From Auraticoccus cholistanensis (GTDB taxonomy: Bacteria; Actinomycetota; Actinomycetes; Propionibacteriales; Propionibacteriaceae): a DNA stretch of 64,000 bases. The position numbers and the translations under genes are program-made. The notes beneath the pieces are model-generated. The model was not told where the DNA came from and did no database searches. It worked only from the letters and a program-made list of their open reading frames with translations. The DNA is taken from positions 609,187-673,186 of the forward strand of contig NZ_WPCU01000005.1 of the NCBI RefSeq assembly GCF_009742705.1, written 5' to 3'. Below are positions 34,109 through 43,000 of the stretch, piece by piece. How positions within the stretch are numbered: the stretch's first letter is position 1; each line of letters starts with the position of its first letter.

Positions 34109-35059
34109 GTGCGCCCACCCGTCGACGACCCGCTGCCCCCGCACCCGCGACTGCGCTCCGGTCTGGTGGTGGTCCCCCGCGACGGCGGCGAGGTGCAGCT
34201 GGGGGTCGGTCCCGACGCCGTGCTGCTGCAGGGCGCCGACGACGACCTGGTGCAGCTCGTCGCGCGGCTGGACGGGACCCGGTCGCTGCGGCGGCTGCGT
34301 GAGGAGCACCCTCGGGCCGCCGAGGCGGTGGCCGTGCTGGCCCGCCACGGGATGCTGGAGCCGGTGGCCGTCGACTCCGGTCCGGTGCTCGTGGTCGGCG
34401 CCGGGCGGCTGGGCCGGGCCATCGCGCTGCGGCTGGCCGACGCCGGCGTGCCGCTGCTGCTCTGCGACCCCGAGCCTCCTCAGCCGGGGCTCTACCCCGA
34501 CCCGCCCAGGGCCTCCGCCGCCGCCTCCCTGCGGGCGCTGCTGGAGGCGGGGCGGGCGTCCGGGCCGTGGTCGGGCCGGAGGCGCCCGGTGGTCGGGGAG
34601 CTGGCGCACTGGTCCGAGCGGAGCCACCCCGAACCCCGGCTGGCCGTGGTGGCCCTGGACCGGGTGGAGCCGGACCGCGGGCTCACCGACCACCTGCTCC
34701 GCCGCGACGTCGCCCACCTCCTCGTCCGCCCGCTCGACGGCGGCGCCCGCGTCGGTCCCCTGGTGCTGCCCGGGCAGTCCTGCTGCACCCGCTGCACCGA
34801 CCTCTACCGGCGCCGCCACGACCCGGGCTGGCCCCGGGTGCTCGCCCAGCTGGTGCGCCGACGTGCCGTGGTGCCGGAGCTGGTCGCGGACTGGTGCGCG
34901 TCCGTGGCCCTGCCCTCGCTGCTGGCGGCCCGGCAGGAGGGGACGCCCGACCTGCTCGGTCGCACCCTCGACCTCGACGTCACCGGCTGGACCACCCGGC
35001 TGCGACGCTGGCCCGCGCACCCCGGGTGCGGGTGCGACCTGCAGGCCCTGCAGCCCTGA
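34109..35059 (+). CDS. ThiF/E1-like Rossmann protein (cyclodehydratase-related, Rv3196-like)
   Basis: A 316-residue protein. An N-terminal ~90-residue region precedes a Rossmann core (residues ~90-120: GPVLVVGAGRLGRAIALRLADAGVPLLLCD). A GQSCCTRCTDLYRRRHDPGWP segment and a C-terminal CGCD could form a CxxC...CxC zinc site. This layout matches actinobacterial ThiF-like proteins related to the TOMM cyclodehydratase/E1 domain. No ATP-binding Arg/Asp pair of true E1 enzymes is clear. The gene is at its usual place before the ABC1 kinase. GTG 34091 is an alternative start. Function unknown; no precursor peptide or YcaO gene is nearby. Confidence 0.7.
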   Translation: MRPPVDDPLPPHPRLRSGLVVVPRDGGEVQLGVGPDAVLLQGADDDLVQLVARLDGTRSLRRLREEHPRAAEAVAVLARHGMLEPVAVDSGPVLVVGAGRLGRAIALRLADAGVPLLLCDPEPPQPGLYPDPPRASAAASLRALLEAGRASGPWSGRRRPVVGELAHWSERSHPEPRLAVVALDRVEPDRGLTDHLLRRDVAHLLVRPLDGGARVGPLVLPGQSCCTRCTDLYRRRHDPGWPRVLAQLVRRRAVVPELVADWCASVALPSLLAARQEGTPDLLGRTLDLDVTGWTTRLRRWPAHPGCGCDLQALQP

Positions 35060-35091
35060 GCGCGCTCCCGGGCCGGGTTCGGCGTGGCTGC

Positions 35092-35097
35092 CACAAT
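35092..35097 (+). promoter_or_regulatory. -10 element for leaderless ABC1-kinase gene
   Basis: CACAAT, then GGCGCC, then ATG 35104: 6-nt spacing and no ribosome-binding site. Confidence 0.6.
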
Positions 35098-35103
35098 GGC
35101 GCC

Positions 35104-36495
35104 ATGAGCGACGCCGACGACCGCCGACCTGCTGCGGCGGACCGGGTGCGGCAGGGCCGCCGTCAGCGGCCCGCCAGCGGGGGCCTGCGGCCCGCGGAGG
35201 ACCTGGCCCGGGGGGCGCTGAGCCGGGGCGCCCGGCTGATGAGCATCCCGCTCGGGCTCGCCGGCCGTCGCACCCTCGACCTGGGTCGTCGTCTCGGCGG
35301 CGCGGACCGGGAGGAGCTGGGCGAGGAGGCGCGGCGGCGCACCGCCCAGCAGCTCTTCACCGTGCTCGGCGAGCTCAAGGGCGGCGCCATGAAGATGGGG
35401 CAGGCGCTGAGCCTGTTCGAGGCGGTGCTGCCCGACGACGTGGCCGCCCCCTACCGCGTCCACCTCAAGCGGCTGCAGGACTCCGCGCCGCCGATGCCGG
35501 CCGCCCGGGTGCACGCCGTGCTGCGACGTGAGCTGGGGCCGCAGTGGCGGGCGATGTTCCGCTCCTTCGACAACCGGCCCGCCGCCTCGGCCTCCATCGG
35601 CCAGGTGCACCGCGGCGTCTGGGAGGACGGCCGCGCGGTGGCGGTCAAGGTGCAGTACCCCGGTGCCGACGAGGCGCTGCGCAGCGACCTCAAGCAGCTC
35701 GGCCGGCTGGCGCAGCTGGTGGCGCCGCTCGCGCCCGGGATGGACGTCCGGACGCTGGCCGCCGAGCTGGCCGAACGGGTCTCGGAGGAGGTCGACTACG
35801 AGCTGGAGGCCCGTCACCAGCAGCAGGCCGCGGTGGGGTTCGAGGGCGACCCGGAGTTCCTGGTGCCGCACGTGCTGGCCCACACGTCGTCGGTGATGGT
35901 GAGCGAGTGGGTGGACGGGCCGTCGCTGGCCTCCGTCGCCGACTGGCCCGACGAGCAGCGCAACGAGGCGGCGCTGCGGTACGTGCGGTTCCTGTTCGCC
36001 GGTCCGAGCCGGGTGGGCCTGCTGCACGCCGACCCGCACCCGGGCAACTTCAAGGTGCTCGACGACGGCCGGCTGGGGGTGGTCGACTTCGGTCTGGTCG
36101 CCCGGCTGCCGGACGGGCTGCCGTCCGACATGGGACGGCTGCTGCGGCTGTGCGCCGACGGTGACGCGGCGACGACGGCGCAGGGGCTGCGGGAGCTGGG
36201 GTTCCTCACCGGCGACGTGGACCCGCAGCAGCTCTTCGACTACCTCAGCCCTTTCGTGGAGCCGGCCCGGGTCGAGGAGTTCCACTTCACCCGGAACTGG
36301 ATGCGCGAGCAGTTCGCCCGGGTCAGCGCCGCCCGCAGCAGCGAGGCGGCCCGGCGGCTGGCGCTGCCGCCCTCCTACCTGCTGATCCACCGCGTCTGGA
36401 TGGGCGGCATCGCGGTGCTCTCCCAGCTCGACGCCTCCGAGCGGTTCGCCGACGTGCTGGAGGAGTTCCTGCCGGGCTGGGCCGAGGCCGCCTAG
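35104..36495 (+). CDS. ABC1/UbiB-family atypical protein kinase
   Basis: A 463-residue kinase-like protein. The UbiB-specific KxGQ motif is seen in GGAMKMGQALSLFE, the Ala-rich nucleotide loop variant in AASASIGQVHRGVW, the ATP lysine in AVAVKVQYP, and the catalytic/metal motifs in LHADPHPGNF and LGVVDFGLVARL. The family supports isoprenoid-lipid (quinone) metabolism and has ATPase activity. It is the Rv3197-like gene that usually lies next to whiB7, with which it is convergent here. Leaderless start by appearance. The physiological substrate is unknown. Confidence 0.9.
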   Translation: MSDADDRRPAAADRVRQGRRQRPASGGLRPAEDLARGALSRGARLMSIPLGLAGRRTLDLGRRLGGADREELGEEARRRTAQQLFTVLGELKGGAMKMGQALSLFEAVLPDDVAAPYRVHLKRLQDSAPPMPAARVHAVLRRELGPQWRAMFRSFDNRPAASASIGQVHRGVWEDGRAVAVKVQYPGADEALRSDLKQLGRLAQLVAPLAPGMDVRTLAAELAERVSEEVDYELEARHQQQAAVGFEGDPEFLVPHVLAHTSSVMVSEWVDGPSLASVADWPDEQRNEAALRYVRFLFAGPSRVGLLHADPHPGNFKVLDDGRLGVVDFGLVARLPDGLPSDMGRLLRLCADGDAATTAQGLRELGFLTGDVDPQQLFDYLSPFVEPARVEEFHFTRNWMREQFARVSAARSSEAARRLALPPSYLLIHRVWMGGIAVLSQLDASERFADVLEEFLPGWAEAA

Positions 36496-36530
36496 CGCGC
36501 GCCCTCAGCCTCGGGGGCGACGCGGCGGGC

Positions 36531-36591
36531 GGGGACAGGGAGCGGGCCGGGCGCGGACGCGGCGTCCGTCCCCAGGCCTGCTCCCTGCCCC
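36531..36591. terminator. Bidirectional hairpin between ABC1-kinase gene and whiB7
   Basis: GGGGACAGGGAGC (36531-36543) pairs with GCTCCCTGCCCC (36580-36591) with one bulge, and CGGACG/CGTCCG forms an inner stem. It lies in the 148-bp gap between convergent gene ends. Confidence 0.6.
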
Positions 36592-36643
36592 GCTGCTGCT
36601 GCCCGACCCGGCCCCGAGGTCCGGGCCGGACGCGAGGTCGCTG

Positions 36644-36997
36644 TCACGCCGCCCGCTCCTTCTTGAACGGCGAGGGGGCGACCTCGATACGCGGTGCCGG
36701 CTCGTCGGGCCGCGGGTGCTTGCGCGGGCGGCCACGGGGACGCTTGCGCGGCACCACGACCCCGTTCACGAGCAGCTCGCCGCCCCACACGCCCCAGGGC
36801 TCCTTGCGCTCCAGCGCCCCGGCGAGGCACTCCGCCTGCAACGGGCAGCCGGAGCAGAGCTGCTTCGCGTACTCCACCTCGGCCGGGGACTCGGCGAAGA
36901 AGATGTCCGGGTCCACCTGGTGGCAGGCCAGCTCGACCGTGGTCTCGGGCAGGGCCGCGAGGAGCAGCGGAGGTATCTCGTACAGCGTGGCGGTCAT
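36644..36997 (-). CDS. whiB7: Redox-sensing transcription factor WhiB7
   Basis: A 117-residue iron-sulfur transcription factor that acts with the principal sigma factor to switch on intrinsic antibiotic resistance. Four cluster-ligand cysteines are at 25, 48, 51 and 57 (CSGC then C). The Gly/Trp turn PWGVWGGEL follows, and an AT-hook (RPRGRPRKH, about 86-94), the mark of WhiB7 among WhiB proteins, binds AT-rich DNA upstream of target promoters. ATG 36997 has a GGGAGAG site. It has a leader of about 470 nt with an upstream ORF and an attenuator hairpin, and lies just after uvrD2 as in other Actinobacteria. Confidence 0.95.
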   Translation of the reverse strand: MTATLYEIPPLLLAALPETTVELACHQVDPDIFFAESPAEVEYAKQLCSGCPLQAECLAGALERKEPWGVWGGELLVNGVVVPRKRPRGRPRKHPRPDEPAPRIEVAPSPFKKERAA

Positions 36998-37054
36998 GGT
37001 TCTCTCCCTGATGTGTCGTTTCCTGCTGGTGGGGATCCGGTCCAGGAACACGAA

Positions 37055-37086
37055 GGCCGTGGTCCCGGGTGCTGGGACTCACGGCC
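37055..37086 (-). terminator. whiB7 leader attenuator hairpin
   Basis: In the mRNA, GGCCGTG pairs with CACGGCC and directly adjoining GTCCC with GGGAC, separated by one bulged base. This gives a 12-bp stem with a 7-nt loop, followed by TTCGTGTTCC. It lies between the upstream ORF and whiB7, where whiB7 genes of other genera carry a conditional terminator. Confidence 0.75.
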
Positions 37087-37095
37087 TGGAGAGGG

Positions 37096-37115
37096 CTGAT
37101 GAAGAGCTACATCAG
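37096..37115 (-). promoter_or_regulatory. Small hairpin carrying the upstream-ORF stop codon in its loop
   Basis: CTGATG and CATCAG form a perfect 6-bp stem, and the TAG stop codon of the upstream ORF is the first three bases of the 8-nt loop. A ribosome finishing or stalling on the ORF would melt this stem and change folding of the adjacent attenuator. Confidence 0.6.
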
Positions 37116-37391
37116 ACGTCTTGGCTGTGGGTCCGCAGCGGTGGTGGCGTCGAAGCCGGCCACGAGGGTCGAGCCACCCATGGCACCGGCGCCGAAGGCA
37201 CCCTGGACGGGGTGCTTCACGGCGCGACGGGACTGGGCGTACTCGTCCCCTGCGGGGACGGCGGTCGGCGCGACGGAGGTGGCGACGAGGTCGACCCCGC
37301 GGGTCTGCCAACGGGCGGAACGGTCCATCAGGTGGCAGAGGGAGGACGGGGTGGACGGCGAGACCGCCTTCGTCATCGTGGTGATGTCCAC
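37107..37391 (-). CDS. whiB7 upstream ORF (leader peptide candidate)
   Basis: A 94-codon frame in the whiB7 leader, from GTG 37391 (GAGGAG 8 nt upstream) to TAG 37107. The last codons before the stop include CCA, CAG, CCA and AGA, rare in this GC-rich genome, which would slow ribosomes. The peptide has no recognised domain. In other Actinobacteria translation of such a leader ORF couples ribosome-targeting antibiotics to whiB7 read-through. An in-frame GTG at 37400 is an alternative start. This ORF is longer than those I recall from mycobacteria. Confidence 0.5.
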   Translation of the reverse strand: MDITTMTKAVSPSTPSSLCHLMDRSARWQTRGVDLVATSVAPTAVPAGDEYAQSRRAVKHPVQGAFGAGAMGGSTLVAGFDATTAADPQPRRLM

Positions 37392-37474
37392 GTCGCTCAC
37401 TCCTCTCTCTGCGCGGCGGCCCGGAGGGGATCCGGTCCGCGTGGTGAGGCACACCTCGGCGGTGTGCGCTGATC

Positions 37475-37504
37475 ACACTAGGGACGCCGTACGGGGTGCC
37501 GCAA
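37475..37504 (-). promoter_or_regulatory. whiB7 promoter with AT-rich WhiB7-binding region
   Basis: On the minus strand TTGCGG (37499-37504), an 18-bp spacer and TAGTGT (37475-37480). Directly upstream is CTAAATCGG and an AT-rich GAGAAAATTTCTC palindrome (37525-37537), the sort of DNA the WhiB7 AT-hook binds for autoactivation. The non-coding leader runs from about 37468 to 36998. Confidence 0.7.
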
Positions 37505-37535
37505 CCGATTTAGCCACCCGGATCGAGAAATTTTC

Positions 37536-39656
37536 TCAGCCGGTGGAGCGGACCAGCTCCAGCACCTGCTGGCCGTACTTCTCGACCTTGACCCGGCCGA
37601 GCCCGGCGATGCGGTAGAGCTCGGCCTCGCTGCCCGGCCGGGACTCCGCGATCGCCACCAGGGTGGCGTCGGTGAAGACGCAGTAGGCCGGCACCCGCTG
37701 CTCCTCGGCCTGCCGCCGACGCCACTCCCGCAGCTCCTCGAGGGTGTGCTCGTCGAAGCTCGAGGGGCAGTCGGTGTGGCGGCCGAGCTTGCGCTCCCCC
37801 GCGTCGTGCAGCGGACGGGAGCAGGTGCGGCAGGTGGCGCTGAGGACGCTCCCCCGGCGCTGCCGCGGCCGGGGCGCGGCCGCCGCCGGGGCCTCGGCCA
37901 GCGACCGGGGCAGCACGGGGGCGAGGAAGCGGGACGGGGACCGTCCCGCGGATGCGCCGGAACGGCGCCGCGACCAGGAGATCCGCAGCCGCTCCCGGGC
38001 CCGGGTGATGCCGACGTAGAGCAGCCGGCGCTCCTCCTCGAGCTGGGCGGGGCTCTGCGCCAGCACGAACGGCAGGGTGCCCTCGTGGACGCCGACCAGG
38101 GCCACCGCGTCCCACTCCAGACCCTTGGCCGCGTGCAGCGTCGACAGCGTCACCCCGTGCGCCACGGGGGCGTGCTGGCTCGCGGCCCGCCGCTCCAGCT
38201 CGGCCACCACGTCGGCCAGCTCGACGCCGGCCTCGGCGTCGACCAGGTCCTCGGCCACGGAGAACAGCGCGGCCACCGACTCCCAGCGCTCCCGGGCGGC
38301 GCCGGCGCCGCGGGGCGGGGTGGGGGCCCAGCCCGTCCCCGCCAGCACGTCGCGCACCTGGCGCAGCACCAGCGGCTCGTCCTCCTCCGGGCCCGGTGCG
38401 CCGGCTCCTCCGGCCCGGGCGGCGACCCGCAGCGCGCCGAGGGCCTGGCGCACCTCGGGACGCTCGTAGAACCGCTCGGCGCCCCGCACCAGGTAGGGGA
38501 TGTCCCGGTCGGCCAGCGCCGCCTCGAAGGCCGGGGACTGGGCGTTGACCCGGAAGAGCACCGCGACCTCGCGCAGGTCGACCCCCTCGGCGACCTGCTG
38601 CTGCACCCAGTCCGCCACGGCCTCCGCCTCGCCGACCTCGTCCTCGGCGACCGCGAACTGCGGGCTGGGACCGTCGGGGCGCTGGGCCTGCAGCGTCACC
38701 GCGCCCAGCTGGTCCCGCGCGGCAGCGCCCCGGGCGCCGATCACGGCGTTGGCCACGCCCACCACCTGCGGGGTGGAGCGGTAGTCGCGGACGAGGCGGA
38801 TCACCGTGGCGCCCGGGTGGCGGCGGGCGAAGCCGGTGAGGAAGTCCGCGCGGGCGCCGGCGAAGGAGTGGATGGTCTGCGCGGGGTCACCCACCACGCA
38901 GAGGTCGTCGCGCTCGCCGCACCACAGCCGCAGCAGGCTCTCCTGCAGCGGGCTGACGTCCTGGTACTCGTCGACGACCAGGTGGCGGTAGGTGCGGCGG
39001 ACCTCCTCGGCCACCTCGGGGTGGTCGGCCAGCAGCGAGACCGTGCAGAGCAGGATGTCGTCGAAGTCGATCCGCTCGCGCTGCCGCTTGAGCTCCTCGT
39101 AGCCGCTGAGGACCCGGGCGACCGCGGTCGGCTCCAGCCCGGACACCTCGCGGCCGCGGGCCGGGGCCACGTCCGGGTAGTCCTCGGGCAGCACGTTGGA
39201 GAGCTTGGCCCACGAGATCTCGGCCAGCAGGTCGCGCAGCCGGGCGGTGTCCCCGCCCAGCTGGAGCCGGTTGGCCGTCTCGGCCACCAGACCCATCCGG
39301 TTCTCGGCCACCGGCGGCAGCTGCTGGCCGGTCACCCTGGGCCAGAACCACTGGGCCTGCCGCAGCGCCGCGGAGTGGAAGGTGCGTGCCTGCACCGCCG
39401 GGACGCCCAGCTCGCGCAGCCGGCCGCGCATCTCACCCGCCGCCCGTGTGGTGAAGGTCACCGCGAGCACCGCGCCGGGGGCGTAGACGCCCGTCGCGGT
39501 GCCGTAGGCGATGCGGTGCGTGATGGCGCGGGTCTTGCCGGTCCCGGCCCCCGCGACCACCGCCACCGGGCCGGACAGCGTGGTGGCCACGGCGCGCTGC
39601 TCGGGGTCGAGACCCTCGAGCAGGCACTCGGGCTCGGCCAGGGCACGCTCGGTCAC
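37536..39656 (-). CDS. uvrD2: ATP-dependent DNA helicase UvrD2
   Basis: A 706-residue superfamily 1A 3'-5' helicase. Walker A AGAGTGKTRAI, motif Ia VTFTTRAAGEMRGRL, DEYQDVSP, GDPAQTIHSFAGA, RDYRST and the late GITRARERL are present. After the motor come a cysteine motif (CRTC..C, the UvrD2 Cys region) and a C-terminal HRDC domain (YCVFTDATLVAIAESRPGSEAEL). GTG 39656 is chosen because TAGGGT lies 7 nt upstream (leaderless) and the length then matches mycobacterial UvrD2 (about 700). It lies upstream of whiB7 and divergent from mycoredoxin, as in mycobacteria. Confidence 0.92.
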   Translation of the reverse strand: MTERALAEPECLLEGLDPEQRAVATTLSGPVAVVAGAGTGKTRAITHRIAYGTATGVYAPGAVLAVTFTTRAAGEMRGRLRELGVPAVQARTFHSAALRQAQWFWPRVTGQQLPPVAENRMGLVAETANRLQLGGDTARLRDLLAEISWAKLSNVLPEDYPDVAPARGREVSGLEPTAVARVLSGYEELKRQRERIDFDDILLCTVSLLADHPEVAEEVRRTYRHLVVDEYQDVSPLQESLLRLWCGERDDLCVVGDPAQTIHSFAGARADFLTGFARRHPGATVIRLVRDYRSTPQVVGVANAVIGARGAAARDQLGAVTLQAQRPDGPSPQFAVAEDEVGEAEAVADWVQQQVAEGVDLREVAVLFRVNAQSPAFEAALADRDIPYLVRGAERFYERPEVRQALGALRVAARAGGAGAPGPEEDEPLVLRQVRDVLAGTGWAPTPPRGAGAARERWESVAALFSVAEDLVDAEAGVELADVVAELERRAASQHAPVAHGVTLSTLHAAKGLEWDAVALVGVHEGTLPFVLAQSPAQLEEERRLLYVGITRARERLRISWSRRRSGASAGRSPSRFLAPVLPRSLAEAPAAAAPRPRQRRGSVLSATCRTCSRPLHDAGERKLGRHTDCPSSFDEHTLEELREWRRRQAEEQRVPAYCVFTDATLVAIAESRPGSEAELYRIAGLGRVKVEKYGQQVLELVRSTG

Positions 39657-39663
39657 GGAGGTC

Positions 39664-39669
39664 ACCCTA
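39664..39669 (-). promoter_or_regulatory. -10 element for leaderless uvrD2
   Basis: TAGGGT on the minus strand, 7 nt before GTG 39656. Confidence 0.55.
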
Positions 39670-39762
39670 TGCACGGCCACGGACAGGACGCGGACCCGAG
39701 CCGCCACCCGCGGCGGCCGTGGCCGGGGGGAATGCCGCGAGCGCCCTGGAGGTTTCCCCGGC

Positions 39763-40008
39763 ATGACCGACGTGACGATGTACACCACCACCTGGTGCGG
39801 CTACTGCGCCCGCCTCAAGACCCAGCTCAACCGCCAGGGCATCACCTTCGAGGAGGTCGACATCGAGGCCCACCCGGAGGCCGCCGACATCGTCGCCCGG
39901 GTCAACGGCGGCAACCAGACCGTGCCGACCCTGGTGTTCTCCGACGGCTCGAGCGCCACCAACCCCAGCGCCGCACAGGTCGCGCAGAAGCTGGCCAGCC
40001 TGCGCTGA
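39763..40008 (+). CDS. mrx1: Mycoredoxin (glutaredoxin-like, mycothiol-dependent)
   Basis: An 81-residue thioredoxin-fold reductase with active site WCGYC (Cys12, Cys15) and the cis-Pro strand QTVPTLVFSDG. The same motif and position beside uvrD2 characterise mycoredoxin-1 (Rv3198A-like), which reduces protein-mycothiol mixed disulfides; this implies the organism makes mycothiol. The ATG start follows CTGGAGG. It is followed 50 bp later by recC in the same direction. Confidence 0.9.
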   Translation: MTDVTMYTTTWCGYCARLKTQLNRQGITFEEVDIEAHPEAADIVARVNGGNQTVPTLVFSDGSSATNPSAAQVAQKLASLR

Positions 40009-40058
40009 GCGTCGGCGCGGCGGAAGTGTCACCGCCGTTGCCTAGGGTGGGGCCCACC

Positions 40059-43000
40059 ATGACCCAGCAGCTCCAGGACGGCCTGTTCGCCGTCGACGAG
40101 GCCGTGACGGCGACGACGCCGTGCGGTGCCTCCCCGCCCGGCGGGGTGCCGGGCCTGGTGGTGCACCGGGCCGTCCGGGGCGACCTGCTCGCCGACGGGC
40201 TGGCCGACCTGCTGCGTCACCCCGTCGAGGGGGCGGACCCCTTCGAGCGCGAGGTGGTGTGCGTGCCGACCCCGGGCGTGGAGCGCTGGCTGGCGCAGTC
40301 GCTGGCCGAGCGGCTCGGCGAGGCCGGCGAGGGCGTCTGCGCCGGCATCGAGTTCCCGACCCTCGGCCGGCTGCTCGACCGCTCGGTCCGCGAGGCCCTG
40401 CAGGAGGCGGCCGAGCTCGACGCCTGGCACCCCCGCCGGCTGGTGTGGGCGCTGCTGTCCGCCTTCGACGAGGTCGCCGGCGAGGGGTGGTTCGCGCCGG
40501 TGGCCGACCACCTCGGTACCGAGGACGACACCGGGGCCCGGACCGGGCGCCGGTGGGCCACCGCGCGCCGGCTGGCCCGGCTGTTCGCCGCCTACGCGGC
40601 CGAGCGCCCCGCGATGCTGGACAGCTGGGCCGCGGGCGGCGACGCCGGCTCCGACGGCTCCCCGGTCGAGACCGACCTCGCCTGGCAGCCCCGGCTGTGG
40701 CGGGCGGTCGCCGCCCGGGTCGACGCCCCCGCACCGCCGGCGCGGCTCGAGGCGGCGCGGGCCGCGCTGCGCGACCACCCGGAGCGCTCGACCCTGCCGC
40801 GTCGGCTCTCCGTGTTCGGGCCCACCCGGATCGACCGCCGCCAGCTGCTGCTGCTGGAGGTGCTGGCCCTGCACCGCGAGGTGCACCTGTGGCTGCCGCA
40901 CACCTCGCCCACGCTGTGGGGCCGGGTGGCCGAGCAGCTGGCGGGCGAGCCCATGCCCCCGGCCGGAGCGGTGCCGCGGGGTCCCGCGACCGGGCCGCTG
41001 TCCCCCGGCGGCGCCCGGCACCGGCTCAACCAGCGGCTGGGCCGCGACCAGCGCGAGCTGCAGCTGCTGCTGTCGACCCTGCCCACCCGCGACGCCGGCT
41101 CCCGCGAGCCCCGGCTGCCCACCACCCTGCTGGGCCGGCTGCAGGCCGACGTGGTCGCCGACCGGGCTCCCCGACCGCCCGCCGAGCGCCCGCTGCTGGC
41201 CGCCGGCGACACCTCGGTGCAGGTCCACTCCTCCCACGGCCCCGACCGTCAGGTCGAGGTGCTGCGGGACGTCCTGCTGGCCCTGCTCGCCGAGGACCCC
41301 ACGCTCGAGCCGCGCGACATCGTCGTGATGTGCCCCGACATCGAGACCTTCGCCCCCCTCATCCAGGCCTCGTTCGGGCTGGCGGTCGACGACGAGGAGG
41401 TCGCCGCCCACCCCGGCCACCGGCTGCGGGTGCGGCTGGCCGACCGCTCGCTGCGCCAGGTGAACCCGGTGCTGGAGCTGCTGGTGAGGCTGCTCGACCT
41501 GGCCCGCTCGCGCGCCGAGGCCGCCGACCTGGTCGACCTGGCGGTCACCCCGGCGGTGGCGCGCCGGTTCGGGTTCCGCCCCGACGACCAGCCCCGGCTG
41601 GCCGAGCTGGTCGAGCAGTCGGGGATCCGCTGGGGCATGGACCACCTGCACCGCGCCCAGTTCGGCATGGCGGCCTTCCCGCAGAACACCTGGGCGGCCG
41701 GGCTGCAGCGGATGCTCCTCGGGGTGGCGATGAGCGAGGACGGCCAGCCGAGCATCGGCACCGTGCTCCCCCTCGACGGCGTGGACAGCTCGGAGGTGGA
41801 GCTGGTCGGCCACCTCGCCGAGCTGGTCAGCCGGGTCCGGGCGGCCGTCAGCAGCTTCTCCCGGCCGCAGACGGTGGTGGAGTGGGTGCAGGCCTCCCGG
41901 GCCGCCCTGGAGTCGGTGACGGCCGTCGGCCCCGACGAGCAGTGGCAGCTCACCCACGCCTTCGCCCAGCTCGCCGACCTGGCGGGCGAGGACGTCGCCG
42001 AGCCGGCGCCGCTGCTCTCCCCCGCCGACTTCCGGGCCATGCTCGCCGACGAGCTGCGGGGACGACCGACCCGGGGCAACTTCCGCACCGGGTCGCTGAC
42101 CATGTGCACGATGTCGCCGATGCGCTCGGTGCCGCACCGGGTGGTGTGCCTGCTCGGCCTCGACGACGGCGTGTTCCCCCGCCGCGGCGCCGTGGACGGC
42201 GACGACGTCCTCGCGCGGGCCCCGATGGTCGGCGACCGCGACCGGCTGAGCGAGGACCGGCAGCTGCTGCTGGACGCGGTGATGGCGGCCCGCGAGACGC
42301 TGGTGGTCGTCCACTCCGGGGCCGACCCGCGGACGAACGACCGCCGGCCCGACGCGGTCCCCCTGCGCGAGCTGCTCGACGCCCTCGACGAGACGGCCCG
42401 CACCCGCTCGGGGCCGGTCAGCGAGGCGGTGCGGACCCGGCACCCGTTGCAGCCCTTCGCCCCCGCCAACTTCACCGTCGGGCCCGGGCGCGAGGAGCCG
42501 CTCAGCTTCGACGCGGTGGCCCTCGACGGCGCCCGCGCGGCGGTGGGACCGCGTCGCCCCAGGCCACGCCTCGAGCTGGCCGAGCTGCCTGCGGTGGCGC
42601 CTCCGGCCGACGTCGAGCTGGTCGAGCTCAAGCGGTTCCTCGCCCACCCCGCGCAGGCGTTCCTGCGGGCACGGTTCGGTCTCGCCGCCCGCCGCGACGA
42701 GGACGAGCGCGACGACGAGATGCCCATCTCGCCGGGGCCGCTGCAGCGCTGGGCGGTGGGCAACCGGGTGCTGGCCGGGGCCCTGCAGGGCCGCAGCTGG
42801 CACCGGCTGCGGCAGGCGGAGCTGCTGCGCGGCGAGGTGCCGCCCGGGCCGCTGGGCGAGCTGCTGCTCGAGGACGTCCGCCAGCAGATCGACGCCATCG
42901 TCGGCGCCGCCGGGGTCCGCCCCGACGAGCTGCCCGAGACCGTCGAGGCCCACGTCGACCTGGGCGAGCAGACGCTGACCGGAGCCGTCGGCGGTGTCCG

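Noticed and set aside
37507..37537. GAGAAATTTTCTC palindrome as the uvrD2 terminator
   Set aside because: It overlaps the uvrD2 stop codon and has only A/T-rich pairing, too weak to terminate. Its place upstream of the whiB7 -35 fits an activator-binding region better.
37746..40058. Very long open frame upstream of recC that would give a protein of over 1900 residues
   Set aside because: It is the antisense strand of uvrD2, kept open by high GC content. Homology to RecC begins only at ATG 40059, which has its own -10-like element.
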